Shown: positions 1-7,772 of the stretch, in pieces
How the letters are laid out: each line of letters opens with the position of its first letter
Numbering within the stretch: the first letter of the stretch is position 1
Assembly: GCF_029936995.1 (NCBI RefSeq)
Contig: NZ_JAPYRE010000010.1
Coordinates: 1-55,837, forward strand
DNA from: Henriciella sp.
GTDB taxonomy: Bacteria; Pseudomonadota; Alphaproteobacteria; Caulobacterales; Hyphomonadaceae
Direction: 5' to 3'
Length of the DNA: 55,837 nt
Notes under the pieces: model-generated
What the model was told of the DNA's origin: nothing
The model's input: the letters and a program-made list of their open reading frames with translations, nothing else
Database searches by the model: none
Program-made: the position numbers and the translations under genes

Positions 1-55
1 GAGCGCCTGCATGGCATGCAGGAGGTCAGCGGTTCGATCCCGCTAGGCTCCACCA
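1..55 (+). tRNA. tRNA-Ala (anticodon GGC), 3' part
   Basis: The window opens inside a tRNA. The D-arm end, a 5-bp anticodon stem (CCTGC/GCAGG) with loop ATGGCAT, the T-arm with GGTTCGATCC, the 3' half of the acceptor stem and an encoded CCA at 53-55 are visible. The anticodon read from the loop is GGC, which decodes the alanine codon GCC. The 5' acceptor strand and most of the D-arm lie before the window, so the acceptor pairing cannot be checked. Confidence 0.88.
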
Positions 56-146
56 TCATCTTTTTAGTCGCACCGTTGGTATGGCAGATAAGTGGCCGAT
101 TGATGCGGTCGGTTTTGATCCTGGAATAATGGCTGTATCCCCCGCC

Positions 147-172
147 GGAACATGCCACCTTCTTACCTCGTT
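147..172 (+). promoter_or_regulatory. Putative EcfG-type (general stress sigma) promoter
   Basis: GGAAC at 147-151 and CGTT at 169-172 are separated by exactly 17 bases. This matches the alphaproteobacterial EcfG consensus GGAAC-N16/17-CGTT with no mismatch. It lies 33 bases before the ATG of the flavin reductase gene at 205, leaving a short leader. Confidence 0.7.
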
Positions 173-204
173 CCTATCTCGAAGATACGGAGCGAGACGC
201 AAGA

Positions 205-879
205 ATGTCCCACAAACTGACCCTGCAATCTGTCGAAACAGTTACGCATGACGTGAAGCGTTATACGTTCGACAAGCCGTCCGGCATAGCCTACGCGCCT
301 GGACAGGCCTTCAATATAGGTCTGGATCGTGAAGGCTGGCGGGATGACAAGCACCCTTTCACGCCGACGAGCCTGCCATCGGAAGGGGCGCTTGAATTTA
401 CAATCAAGATCTATCCAGAGCATGACGGGCTTACAAAGCGTCTGGCAGACCTGAAGCCTGGTGATACAGTCCTTGCGGATGACCCTTGGGGAGCAATCAA
501 GGATGAAGGGCCTGGCTGGTTCATTGCTGGCGGCGCTGGTGTCACGCCTTTCATAGCCATTCTGCGGGAACGACTTGCGCGAGAGGGTACGCTTGAAGGG
601 TGCGAACTTATCTTTTCCAACAAGACCGAAGCTGACATCATCCTGCGTGACACATTTGAAAAGATGCCGGGGTTGAAGGTCTATTTCACCGTTACCGATC
701 AGCCCGACAGCTCGCTTCCGCAGGGCAAGATCGACAAGGCCGTGCTACAACGGCTCATCACGCCGGGTAAAGGCAAGTGCTATATTTGCGGGCCTGATGC
801 CATGCTTGACGATATTTCGGCTGCCCTGAAAGAGATAGGTGTGGAGGAAAAGGATATCATAACCGAGGAATTCGATTGA
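205..879 (+). CDS. Small FAD-binding ferredoxin-NADP reductase-like oxidoreductase
   Basis: A 224-aa protein with the two-domain ferredoxin-NADP reductase fold. The N-terminal flavin domain carries PGQAFNIGL (32-40) and HPFTPTS (50-56), the usual place of the flavin-binding RxYS-type motif. The NAD(P) domain has AGGAGVTPF (108-116) and YICGPDAM (193-200), and the chain ends in an acidic TEEFD. There is no 2Fe-2S or globin domain, so it is a stand-alone reductase whose electron partner is unknown. An EcfG-type promoter precedes it, suggesting stress induction. No neighbouring gene names a substrate. Confidence 0.85.
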   Translation: MSHKLTLQSVETVTHDVKRYTFDKPSGIAYAPGQAFNIGLDREGWRDDKHPFTPTSLPSEGALEFTIKIYPEHDGLTKRLADLKPGDTVLADDPWGAIKDEGPGWFIAGGAGVTPFIAILRERLAREGTLEGCELIFSNKTEADIILRDTFEKMPGLKVYFTVTDQPDSSLPQGKIDKAVLQRLITPGKGKCYICGPDAMLDDISAALKEIGVEEKDIITEEFD

Positions 880-1093
880 ACCGATATGCAAAGCGCGATG
901 ATCGTCTGTTCACCTGGCGCGCATGTATGTGATCAAACGCTCTCTTTTGGTCTGATCGATAGCTTGAAGCGGTGAAGTGCAGCCACCACCTCTATAGAGA
1001 CACTAGGCCCGGCGCTTAAAAAAGAGTCGCCGAAACCGGGGCTCTGCCGGGCATGATGTGTCGTGGCCCTGTCTTTGAAGGAAGGAGCATGCC

Positions 1094-1339
1094 ATGACGA
1101 CAGACCTTGAACATCAAGCCGAGCAGCTGTTTTCGGCAAAGGATCTCGTCTATGTCCGCCGTATAGCGGAAGATGAGATCAACGAATTGCCCGAAGAAGC
1201 GCTTGAGACGGTTAACGACCGTGCTTCGCTTTTCGTTCTGGCCAATGGCGAAGGCCAGCAGCTAGCCGTTGTCGAGGGGCGCGATGCTGCATTCGCGGCT
1301 GCCCGTGCCCATGAAATGCAGCCTGTCAGCGTTCACTAG
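1094..1339 (+). CDS. DUF1150 family protein
   Basis: An 81-aa acidic protein with the pattern of the DUF1150 family of Alphaproteobacteria: LVYVRRI near residue 19, a central AxLFVLA-like strand, and the C-terminal AFAAARAHEMQPVSVH. The function is unknown. In other alphaproteobacteria I recall it next to small heat-shock (Hsp20) genes, but none is here. A strong Shine-Dalgarno GAAGGAG (1081-1087) sets the start six bases downstream. The 213 bases upstream hold no gene, only a weak GCCCGGC/GCCGGGC inverted repeat (1007-1052). A good intrinsic terminator follows. Confidence 0.85.
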   Translation: MTTDLEHQAEQLFSAKDLVYVRRIAEDEINELPEEALETVNDRASLFVLANGEGQQLAVVEGRDAAFAAARAHEMQPVSVH

Positions 1340-1364
1340 ATTCTGACACAAACAACAAATGACA

Positions 1365-1392
1365 AGCCCGGCAGGAATGCCGGGCTTTTTTT
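1365..1392 (+). terminator. Rho-independent terminator after DUF1150 gene
   Basis: An 8-bp perfect stem AGCCCGGC (1365-1372) / GCCGGGCT (1379-1386) with a 6-base loop is followed by a run of T to 1392. It ends the plus-strand unit just before the convergent dehydrogenase gene. Confidence 0.9.
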
Positions 1393-1394
1393 GA

Positions 1395-2381
1395 CTACAG
1401 AATTGCCGGAATCACACGATCCGGCGGCTTATGGCCATCTGCGAGGGTCTTGATGTTGATGATGACCTTTTCACCCATCTCAACGCGGCCTTCTACTGTG
1501 GCTGACCCCATATGTGGCAGCAGGATTACGTTTGGCAGGCCGACCAGCTCCGGATTGACGATCGGTTCACGTTCGAAGACGTCGAGGCCGGCACCGCCAA
1601 TCTTGCCAGCGCGTAAGGCGCGCGCCAGTGCCGCTTCATCAATGACCTCGCCGCGAGCTGTGTTCACGATGAAGGTATCCGGCTTGAGCAGGTCGATGCG
1701 ACGGGCATTGAGAAGATGGAACGTAGCCGGCGTGTGCGGACAATTCACTGAAATAATATCCATGCGCGCCAGCATCTGGTCGAGGCTTTCCCAATAGGTT
1801 GCCTGAAGTTCTTCAGTGATCTGACGGTTGACCGGCTTGCGATTGTGATAATGGATCTGCAGCCCGAAAGCCCTGGCGCGGCGCGCAACGGCCTGCCCAA
1901 TCCGCCCCATGCCGATAATTCCCAGGCGCTTGCCAGATAGACGGCGCCCAAGCATCCATGTTGGCGCCCAGCCATCGAATTTCCCGGCCTCCAGCAGCTG
2001 GATGCCTTCATGCAGACGACGGGGAACTGCCAAGATTAGGGCCATAGTGACATCGGCTGTGTCGTCAGTCAGGACGCCGGGTGTATTCGTGACTGTGATG
2101 CCCCGTTTCATGGCGTCTTCAGCCGCAAGGTTATCAATTCCGGCCCCGAACTGGGCGATATGGCGCAGTTGCGGGCCGGCTTCGGCGAGCAGCTCCGCAT
2201 CCACCACGTCTGTCACTGTCGGTACAAGGACATCGGCGCGCTGGACGGCGTCGACCATCTGTTCCCTCGTAAAGGGAACATCAGTCTCGTTGAGTTCGGT
2301 GTCGAACAGTTCTTTCAGGCGGATCTCTACGGGATCCGGCAGACGTCTCGTAACGATCACCTTCAGCCGCTTGGCGGTCAT
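1395..2381 (-). CDS. D-2-hydroxyacid dehydrogenase (glyoxylate/hydroxypyruvate reductase-like)
   Basis: A 328-aa NAD(P)-dependent D-isomer-specific 2-hydroxyacid dehydrogenase. The Rossmann loop GMGRIG is at 158-163, the substrate-side loop FGAGIDN near 78-84, and the catalytic set is Arg243 (TARGEV), Glu272 (FEREP) and His290 (LPHMGS). The family reduces glyoxylate, hydroxypyruvate or related 2-keto acids. The exact substrate cannot be read from sequence. GGAAACG precedes the ATG. It is divergent from an SH3-domain gene, an arrangement I recall in several alphaproteobacteria. Confidence 0.88.
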   Translation of the reverse strand: MTAKRLKVIVTRRLPDPVEIRLKELFDTELNETDVPFTREQMVDAVQRADVLVPTVTDVVDAELLAEAGPQLRHIAQFGAGIDNLAAEDAMKRGITVTNTPGVLTDDTADVTMALILAVPRRLHEGIQLLEAGKFDGWAPTWMLGRRLSGKRLGIIGMGRIGQAVARRARAFGLQIHYHNRKPVNRQITEELQATYWESLDQMLARMDIISVNCPHTPATFHLLNARRIDLLKPDTFIVNTARGEVIDEAALARALRAGKIGGAGLDVFEREPIVNPELVGLPNVILLPHMGSATVEGRVEMGEKVIINIKTLADGHKPPDRVIPAIL

Positions 2382-2491
2382 GAACGTTTCCTTTCCTGCA
2401 ATTGCGCATAGCAGAGCATTTACTGATCGCCAATGCGACGCGGCACGGTTCGCTTTACCGCTGATTCACCATGACGCGCGATGATGACTTC

Positions 2492-3007
2492 ATGAAACTG
2501 CTTGCCTGCCTCATCGCTTCGGCCTGCCTTATCCTGACTGTATCCGGCATTGCAACAGCGGCGCCGGAGGCTGAGGCAGTACGAATCAGCCAATTTTCCG
2601 GAAAGCCCGTGCCGCGTTTCGAATCGCTTCGCTATTCTGCCGTTCATGGACGTCGCGGTCCGTCCAAGGATCACGAAATCGTCTGGCGCTATGAGCGTCA
2701 GGGCATGCCTGTACTTGTCGTGAAAGAGACAAGAGACTGGCGGCAGATACGCGATGCGGACGGTGACGAGACATGGGTGCAGGCACGGATGCTCAACGAT
2801 TCGCGTCACGTTTTTGTGCTTGCCAAGGCGATTATGCGCAAGCGCCCGAACGAGCTCTCACGCGGGGTCGCCTCGATCCAGAAGGGTGTTGTCGCTGCGC
2901 TGGACAGTTGTGAAAATGGCTGGTGCAAAGTGAAGGCCGATGGTTTTCGCGGATGGGTGAAGAAGAGCGCAATATGGGGAATAGAGACCCAGACCAGCGG
3001 TCTTTGA
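2492..3007 (+). CDS. Exported bacterial SH3-domain protein
   Basis: From ATG 2492 this is a 171-aa protein with a typical signal peptide: MKLL, a hydrophobic core of about 15 residues and AxA-type cleavage at TAAPEA. The rest resembles two tandem SH3b-like modules (RQGMPVLVVKETRDWRQIRD and NGWCKVKADGFRGWV), as in the COG3807-type periplasmic proteins thought to bind peptidoglycan or partner proteins. An upstream ATG at 2471 is in frame but would add an acidic MTRDDDF before the signal core, so I prefer 2492. Neither start has a clear Shine-Dalgarno. Confidence 0.8.
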   Translation: MKLLACLIASACLILTVSGIATAAPEAEAVRISQFSGKPVPRFESLRYSAVHGRRGPSKDHEIVWRYERQGMPVLVVKETRDWRQIRDADGDETWVQARMLNDSRHVFVLAKAIMRKRPNELSRGVASIQKGVVAALDSCENGWCKVKADGFRGWVKKSAIWGIETQTSGL

Positions 3008-3105
3008 TGTGTATCGCGAGATAGCGTTTCACGGCCCTGTTTGCTTGACATTCCAGCTTGAGGCAGGCTCATGGCCTGTTTCGAATTAGCCAGTCAGGGG
3101 TGCGT

Positions 3106-3660
3106 ATGAGCGGACCACACGAATTCCACACGCCAAAGTCTTCCTATTCGAAGGAAGACCTTCTCGTTTCAGGCCATGGCCAGCTTTTCGGCCCTGGAAA
3201 TGCCCAGCTGCCTGTGCCGCCAATGCTGATGATGGACCGGATTACCGAGATCACCACAGATGGCGGTGAGTTTGGCAAGGGAAGCGTAGTCGGCGAACTC
3301 GACATTACGCCAGACCTCTGGTTCTTCCAGTGCCATTTTCCGGGTGATCCTGTCATGCCTGGCTGCCTCGGGCTTGATGCGATGTGGCAGGCGGTGGGTT
3401 ACTGGCTCGGCTGGTCGGGCTCCCCGGGAAAGGGCCGCGCGCTCGGTGTCGGTGAAGTGAAATTCACCGGCGAAATTACGCCGGACAACAAGCTTGTACG
3501 CTATGTGATCGACATAAAACGCGCCCGCCGCGGGAGGCTGAATCTGGGCATCGCCGATGGCCGGGTCTATGTTGATGGAGAGCACGTATATACCGCGCTG
3601 GACATGAAGGTCGGCCTGAAGAACGTGCTGGAAGGCGAAACCGGAATCCCCGGTTCTTGA
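3106..3660 (+). CDS. fabA: 3-hydroxyacyl-[acyl-carrier-protein] dehydratase FabA
   Basis: A 184-aa beta-hydroxydecanoyl-ACP dehydratase/isomerase, the branch-point enzyme for anaerobic-type unsaturated fatty acid synthesis. The hot-dog fold signature is clear: [20 protein letters not shown] with the catalytic His77 and Asp91. ATG 3106 follows AGGGG at 3096-3100 and gives the family length. An upstream in-frame start at 3058 would add 16 non-conserved residues. A perfect -35 TTGACA lies at 3045-3050, with no good -10. fabI follows 69 bases later. The usual alphaproteobacterial fabB between them is missing. Confidence 0.95.
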   Translation: MSGPHEFHTPKSSYSKEDLLVSGHGQLFGPGNAQLPVPPMLMMDRITEITTDGGEFGKGSVVGELDITPDLWFFQCHFPGDPVMPGCLGLDAMWQAVGYWLGWSGSPGKGRALGVGEVKFTGEITPDNKLVRYVIDIKRARRGRLNLGIADGRVYVDGEHVYTALDMKVGLKNVLEGETGIPGS

Positions 3661-3729
3661 CGCCACGCCCGCCCGGTCCTAGCCCGGAGTGAAACTGGAA
3701 ATTACGCGAATTATCGCAAGGGAGTGATC

Positions 3730-4545
3730 ATGGCCGACGAGTGGAACATGCCGTCAGGCGAGCTGATGAAGGGCAAGCGCGGCATCGTCATGGGTGTTGC
3801 TAACCAGAACTCCATTGCCTGGGGCATCTCCAAGCAGCTTGCAGCCCAGGGCGCGGAAATCGCTTTCACGTATCAGGGAGAGAGCCTCGAGCGCCGTGTA
3901 CGCCCGCTGGTCGAATCCATCGGCATGGACTTCATGGTCCCGGCCGACGTGACCGATGATGAAAGCATGGATGCCGCTTTTGCAGCTGTGAAAGAAAAAT
4001 GGGGCAAGATCGACTTTCTGGTTCATTCCATCGCCTTTGCCGGCAAGGAAGAGCTGCAAGGTTCCATGGTCGAGAAGACAAGCCGGGAAGGTTTTCGGCG
4101 GGCCATGGACATATCGGTCTATTCCTTTATCGATGCGGCCCGCCGCGGGGCCGAGCTGATGCCGGATGGCGGCGCCATAATCTGCATGACTTATCTCGGT
4201 GCGGAACGCACCGTACCTTCCTACAATGTCATGGGCGTCGCCAAGGCTGGTCTCGAAGCCTCGATGCGCTATGCGGCTCGTGATCTCGGGCCACAGGGAA
4301 TCCGCGTTAATGCCATCTCGGCCGGTGCCATGCGGACGCTCTCCCTGGCGGGTATCAGGGGCGGCAAGGCGCTGATGGGCACCGGGCGTGACTGGTCATT
4401 CCTCAAGGAAGACACAAGGATGGAAGGCGTTGCTGGTGCAGCGCTATACCTCCTGTCTGACCTTGGTCACTCGATTGCGGGCGAAGTCATGCACGTTGAT
4501 GCCGGTTTCCATGCGGTTGGCGTTCCGGACGAACCGGGAGAATAA
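3730..4545 (+). CDS. fabI: Enoyl-[acyl-carrier-protein] reductase (NADH) FabI
   Basis: A 271-aa FabI, an atypical short-chain dehydrogenase catalysing the last step of fatty acid elongation. The modified Rossmann loop GVANQNSIAWG is at 22-32. The catalytic Tyr155 (YLGAER) and the Tyr165-x6-Lys172 pair (SYNVMGVAK) are intact. ATG 3730 is chosen over GTG 3724 because AAGGGAG ends almost on the GTG but is well spaced for the ATG. It is the second gene of a fabA-fabI unit and ends six bases from a convergent SDR gene with no obvious terminator between. Confidence 0.95.
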   Translation: MADEWNMPSGELMKGKRGIVMGVANQNSIAWGISKQLAAQGAEIAFTYQGESLERRVRPLVESIGMDFMVPADVTDDESMDAAFAAVKEKWGKIDFLVHSIAFAGKEELQGSMVEKTSREGFRRAMDISVYSFIDAARRGAELMPDGGAIICMTYLGAERTVPSYNVMGVAKAGLEASMRYAARDLGPQGIRVNAISAGAMRTLSLAGIRGGKALMGTGRDWSFLKEDTRMEGVAGAALYLLSDLGHSIAGEVMHVDAGFHAVGVPDEPGE

Positions 4546-4550
4546 GGCGC

Positions 4551-5450
4551 TCAGCCCTGAACAGCTGCCCTTACGCCTGCAAAGACGTCCATGCCAAACG
4601 CGCCTTCATAGGCGTCTTCAGGTGTTAGTCGCACAGCGGCGTCTATGGCTTCAGCATCAGGCCCGATGAGAATACGCCATTTTTCTGATCGGACACCGTC
4701 CAGAATAGTTGTTGCAGCTTCTTCTGCGCTGGTCAGTCCTGTATCGCGGAACTGTTCGCCGCGGGCTTTGGCTGCTTCGTATTCTTCACCCGCTCCACCT
4801 ACGCCGGAATTGTCCCCGAATTCCCGTAGCGTATTCAGCGCGATCTGGGTGGCGATGTGGCCCGGCATCACAACGCTGGCCTTGATGTGTGGCGCATTGA
4901 TCCGAAGATCCGTGATCAGTGCTTCGGTAAAACCTTTCACAGCGAACTTTGCAGCTGAATAGGCTGTATGCGGAGTCTCGGGCCCGAGGCTCGCCCAGAA
5001 GCCGTTGACCGAACTGACATTGACGATGTGGCCTTCCTCGGCAGCGAGCAGCATGGGCATGAAGGCGCGCGCATTATTGTAAACACCATACCAGCAGACA
5101 TTGAAGGTCCGCTCCCAATTGGCGCGTTGGTCGGCCACGAAGCTGCCGCCACCACCAATTCCCGCATTGTTTATAAGCAGGTGGACATGGTCAATCTCGT
5201 GGGCCGCACGCACATGCTCGGCGAATGCATTGACGGCAGTTTCGTCTGAGACATCCGCCCTGAAGCTTGTCACACGAACACTCTGCGGCGCATGCTTAAT
5301 GGCCTCTGCCACCGAGACAGCCATGTCTTCTTCGGAGATGTCACAGATCGCAACGCTGCATCCGGCCTCGGCGAGCTGGCGTGTCATTGCCCGGCCCATA
5401 CCTGCGCCACCGCCCGTTACGACGGCGACCTTGCCGCTGAAATCTTTCAT
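4551..5450 (-). CDS. Classical short-chain dehydrogenase/reductase (SDR)
   Basis: A 299-aa SDR with TGGGAGMG cofactor loop (12-19), NNAG (94-97), catalytic Ser (SSVNG, about 146-147) and Tyr164-xxx-Lys168 (YSAAK). Asp37 after the second strand (ICDIS) suggests NAD(H) preference. The C-terminal 60 residues are longer than in minimal SDRs. The substrate is unknown. GGGAGG lies seven bases before the ATG. It is divergent from the NAD(P)-binding gene at 5613, sharing a short upstream region with an EcfG-like site on the other strand. Confidence 0.88.
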   Translation of the reverse strand: MKDFSGKVAVVTGGGAGMGRAMTRQLAEAGCSVAICDISEEDMAVSVAEAIKHAPQSVRVTSFRADVSDETAVNAFAEHVRAAHEIDHVHLLINNAGIGGGGSFVADQRANWERTFNVCWYGVYNNARAFMPMLLAAEEGHIVNVSSVNGFWASLGPETPHTAYSAAKFAVKGFTEALITDLRINAPHIKASVVMPGHIATQIALNTLREFGDNSGVGGAGEEYEAAKARGEQFRDTGLTSAEEAATTILDGVRSEKWRILIGPDAEAIDAAVRLTPEDAYEGAFGMDVFAGVRAAVQG

Positions 5451-5545
5451 GATTGTCCTCCCGTTTGATCTTGTTCTTGTTATTGGAGATTACTCTTCCT
5501 TCGCCCTCGCGCACAGACGTGACGGCGAGGAAGGCTGACGGGAAA

Positions 5546-5570
5546 GGAACAAGTCCTGAGCGTGGCGGTT
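5546..5570 (+). promoter_or_regulatory. Putative EcfG-type promoter upstream of NAD(P)-binding protein
   Basis: GGAAC at 5546-5550 and GGTT at 5567-5570 are 16 bases apart, one mismatch from GGAAC-N16/17-CGTT. The site is 43 bases before the ATG at 5613. It is one of three such sites in the window, all placed at suitable distances before plus-strand genes. Confidence 0.5.
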
Positions 5571-5612
5571 GCCCCTTGCATGGACGAGACTGTCCGGCTG
5601 AAGGAGAACATA

Positions 5613-6269
5613 ATGTCCGATATATTCCTGATTGGCGCGACCGGCGGGATCGGCCATCGTCTGGTGCCGATGCTGATAGAGCGGGGACATAGTGTGACCG
5701 GGCTTCACAGAAAGCCGGATCAGGCCGAACCTCTTCGCCAGGTGGGTGTCATGCCAGCCCTAGGTGATATTATGGAGCTCAGCGCAGATGATCTTGAGAT
5801 GATGCTGCAGGGTTCCGATGTGACTGTCTTTTCGGCAGGCGCAGCCGGCAGTGGCTGGGACCGGACAACAGCAATCGACGGTCAGGGCCCGCTCAAGCTC
5901 ATAGAGGCCGCGCGCAGGACCGGGTTGAAACGTGTCTACCTAGTCTCCGTCTTTCCGGATGCAGGGCGCCGGCGAGACACAAGCGATGGCTTCGAGCATT
6001 ATATGGAACAGAAGAAGATGGCGGATGTCGCTCTGACCGAAAGTGGACTCGATTATGTCATCCTGCGTCCGGGCACGCTCCAGCATGAGGACGGCGACGG
6101 CAGGGTGAAAGCTGGTCACGCTATTCCATACGGTAATGTGGCCCGCGGGAATGTCGCCAGCCTGCTCGCCGAATTGATTGATACTCCTTCTGTGCGCCGG
6201 GAGATTATCGAGGTCACGGATGGGGACATGCCTGTTGAAGATGCCGTGAAGGCGCTGGAGCGCCGATAG
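5613..6269 (+). CDS. NAD(P)-binding atypical SDR (NmrA/YwnB-like)
   Basis: A 218-aa single Rossmann domain beginning with the nucleotide loop GATGGIGHRL (8-17). It resembles the NAD(P)H-binding atypical SDRs (YwnB/BVR-B group) that serve as sugar-epimerase-like or redox-sensing proteins. The later YILRPGTL segment is also typical. The classical YxxxK of oxidoreductases is replaced by HYMEQKK. AAGGAG (5601-5606) is six bases before ATG 5613. Longer in-frame starts add residues with no similarity to the fold. The EcfG-like promoter suggests stress expression. Confidence 0.82.
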   Translation: MSDIFLIGATGGIGHRLVPMLIERGHSVTGLHRKPDQAEPLRQVGVMPALGDIMELSADDLEMMLQGSDVTVFSAGAAGSGWDRTTAIDGQGPLKLIEAARRTGLKRVYLVSVFPDAGRRRDTSDGFEHYMEQKKMADVALTESGLDYVILRPGTLQHEDGDGRVKAGHAIPYGNVARGNVASLLAELIDTPSVRREIIEVTDGDMPVEDAVKALERR

Positions 6270-6405
6270 GCTGTAACGCGCTTGTCCGGGTGGGCAGCAA
6301 AGCCTGTGGTCTGCCCTCAGCAGCGGTATCCGGGCCACCGCACTTTCATTAATCATCAGCAGATTTTCTGCTTCGAAGCCTGCGCAAGACAGAAACCTTG
6401 CAATT

Positions 6406-6448
6406 CGCATAATGAATAATTATGAAAATATTCATTATTCATTATGCG
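6406..6448. promoter_or_regulatory. Perfect 15-bp inverted repeat, probable repressor operator
   Basis: CGCATAATGAATAAT (6406-6420) is repeated as its exact reverse complement at 6434-6448, separated by an AT-rich 13-base spacer. It ends eight bases before the quinone reductase ATG at 6456. The block is strongly AT-rich against GC-rich surroundings and lacks a T-tract, so it looks like a protein-binding site and promoter rather than a terminator. No regulator gene is adjacent. Confidence 0.75.
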
Positions 6449-6455
6449 GGGTCGC

Positions 6456-7055
6456 ATGAGCATACGCATCTTCATCTGGGTTGGGCATCCAAGTGCCCAA
6501 TCGCTGTCCCATGGCATGGCAGATGCCTATCAGGTCGCTGCAGAAGCAGAAGGAGCCGAAATCCGGCGGATGCATCTCAACGATATGAGTTTCGATCCCG
6601 ACCTGACTTACGGCTTTAAACAGAGAAAACCGCTCGAACCATGTTTGGAGACATGGCGTGAAAATATCGTGTGGTCCAATCACCTTTGCTGGGCTTACCC
6701 TTACTGGTGGGGTTCAATGCCAGCCAAGATGAAAGGCGTAATTGACCGGGCATATCTGCCGGGATTTGCGATGCGCTATCACGAGAAAGGCCCTTGGTGG
6801 GACAAGCTGTTGACTGGGCGCTCAGCCGACATGCTCATTACTGCCGATAGCCCGGCCTGGTATGACCGGCTTGTCTATGGGCGGCCTGGGCGCAACCAGG
6901 CGGAAAACCTTGTGCTCAAGTATGCGGGTATCAAGCCTGTGCGGGCGCTGCATGTCGGTGCGGTCAAGCAGGCCCGGCCGGAAAAGATCAAGCATTGGCT
7001 GAAACAGGCTGGTGAACGTGGCAGGGTTGCTGGGCGCCGTGTCATTGGTGCATGA
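6456..7055 (+). CDS. Flavodoxin-fold NAD(P)H:quinone oxidoreductase
   Basis: A 199-aa flavodoxin_2-family protein (MdaB/KefF/NQO-like). GHPSAQSLS near residues 9-17 is the FMN/FAD phosphate region, and YPYWWGSMPAKMKGVIDR is the family's hallmark for flavin binding and dimer contact. Such enzymes make two-electron reductions of quinones and protect against redox cyclers. ATG 6456 is chosen over 6444 because the latter lies inside the inverted repeat. The repeat suggests tight local repression, as for quinone reductases controlled by MarR or HxlR regulators. It is followed 36 bases later by a nitroreductase gene, probably co-transcribed. Confidence 0.88.
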   Translation: MSIRIFIWVGHPSAQSLSHGMADAYQVAAEAEGAEIRRMHLNDMSFDPDLTYGFKQRKPLEPCLETWRENIVWSNHLCWAYPYWWGSMPAKMKGVIDRAYLPGFAMRYHEKGPWWDKLLTGRSADMLITADSPAWYDRLVYGRPGRNQAENLVLKYAGIKPVRALHVGAVKQARPEKIKHWLKQAGERGRVAGRRVIGA

Positions 7056-7091
7056 TTGGCAGAGGTGCTTCCTCTCATTAAGACCTGAAGC

Positions 7092-7772
7092 ATGAAAACG
7101 TCATCTGCGACCCACGAACCACTTTCCGGCTACGAGCAGCGACCTGAAGCCGAGATGCAGGCCCGCGCGATCGCGTTTCATCAACAGCTAGAGACCCGCA
7201 GGTCCGTGCGGGATTTTTCCGATAGGCTGGTGTCGCGTGAGATCATTGAGGCTTGTGTCAGGGCCGCTGGAACTGCGCCATCGGGGGCCAATCATCAGCC
7301 TTGGTTCTTTGCCTGTGTCGGGTCGGCGGAAAAGAAGCGCGAAATCCGGGAAGCTGCTGAAGCGGAGGAGAGAGCATTTTATGCGGGAAAGGCGGGTTCG
7401 GAGTGGCTGGACGCACTGGCACCCATCGGTACCGATGCTGAAAAGCCATATATGGAGATCGCTCCCTGGCTTATCTGCATTTTCGCCCAGCGCCGCGGTG
7501 GCGCCGAAAGCGGAGAGGACCGGAAGAACTACTACATTCATGAGAGTGTTGGCATCGCAACGGGATTGCTGATCGCCGCCTGTCATGAGGCAGGCCTCGC
7601 CACACTGGTTCACACACCCAACCCGATGAGCTTTCTCAATGGTCTATGTGGCCGACCGGCTACTGAGAAACCATTTCTCATCCTTGTGGCTGGCCACCCG
7701 GCTGAAAGCGCAATGGTGCCGAAACATGCGCTGAAGAAGAAGCCACTTGGCGAGATTGCGGACTTTCTCTAG
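7092..7772 (+). CDS. Nitroreductase-family flavoprotein, iodotyrosine deiodinase-like
   Basis: A 226-aa FMN protein. RRSVRDFS (37-44) and [10 protein letters not shown] (62-71) are the FMN phosphate motifs. The segments EEREFY-like [23 protein letters not shown] and [15 protein letters not shown] match what I recall of bacterial homologues of iodotyrosine dehalogenase better than NfsB-type nitroreductases. The lid segment around residues 95-120 would decide halotyrosine binding. It lies downstream of the quinone reductase and may share its repressed promoter. It ends with a 4-base convergent overlap with the CAP gene. Confidence 0.8.
   Translation: MKTSSATHEPLSGYEQRPEAEMQARAIAFHQQLETRRSVRDFSDRLVSREIIEACVRAAGTAPSGANHQPWFFACVGSAEKKREIREAAEAEERAFYAGKAGSEWLDALAPIGTDAEKPYMEIAPWLICIFAQRRGGAESGEDRKNYYIHESVGIATGLLIAACHEAGLATLVHTPNPMSFLNGLCGRPATEKPFLILVAGHPAESAMVPKHALKKKPLGEIADFL

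Noticed and set aside
961..1000. Sigma-32-like CTTGAA and CCTCTAT before DUF1150
   Set aside because: The two parts are about 20 bases apart, too far for a heat-shock promoter.
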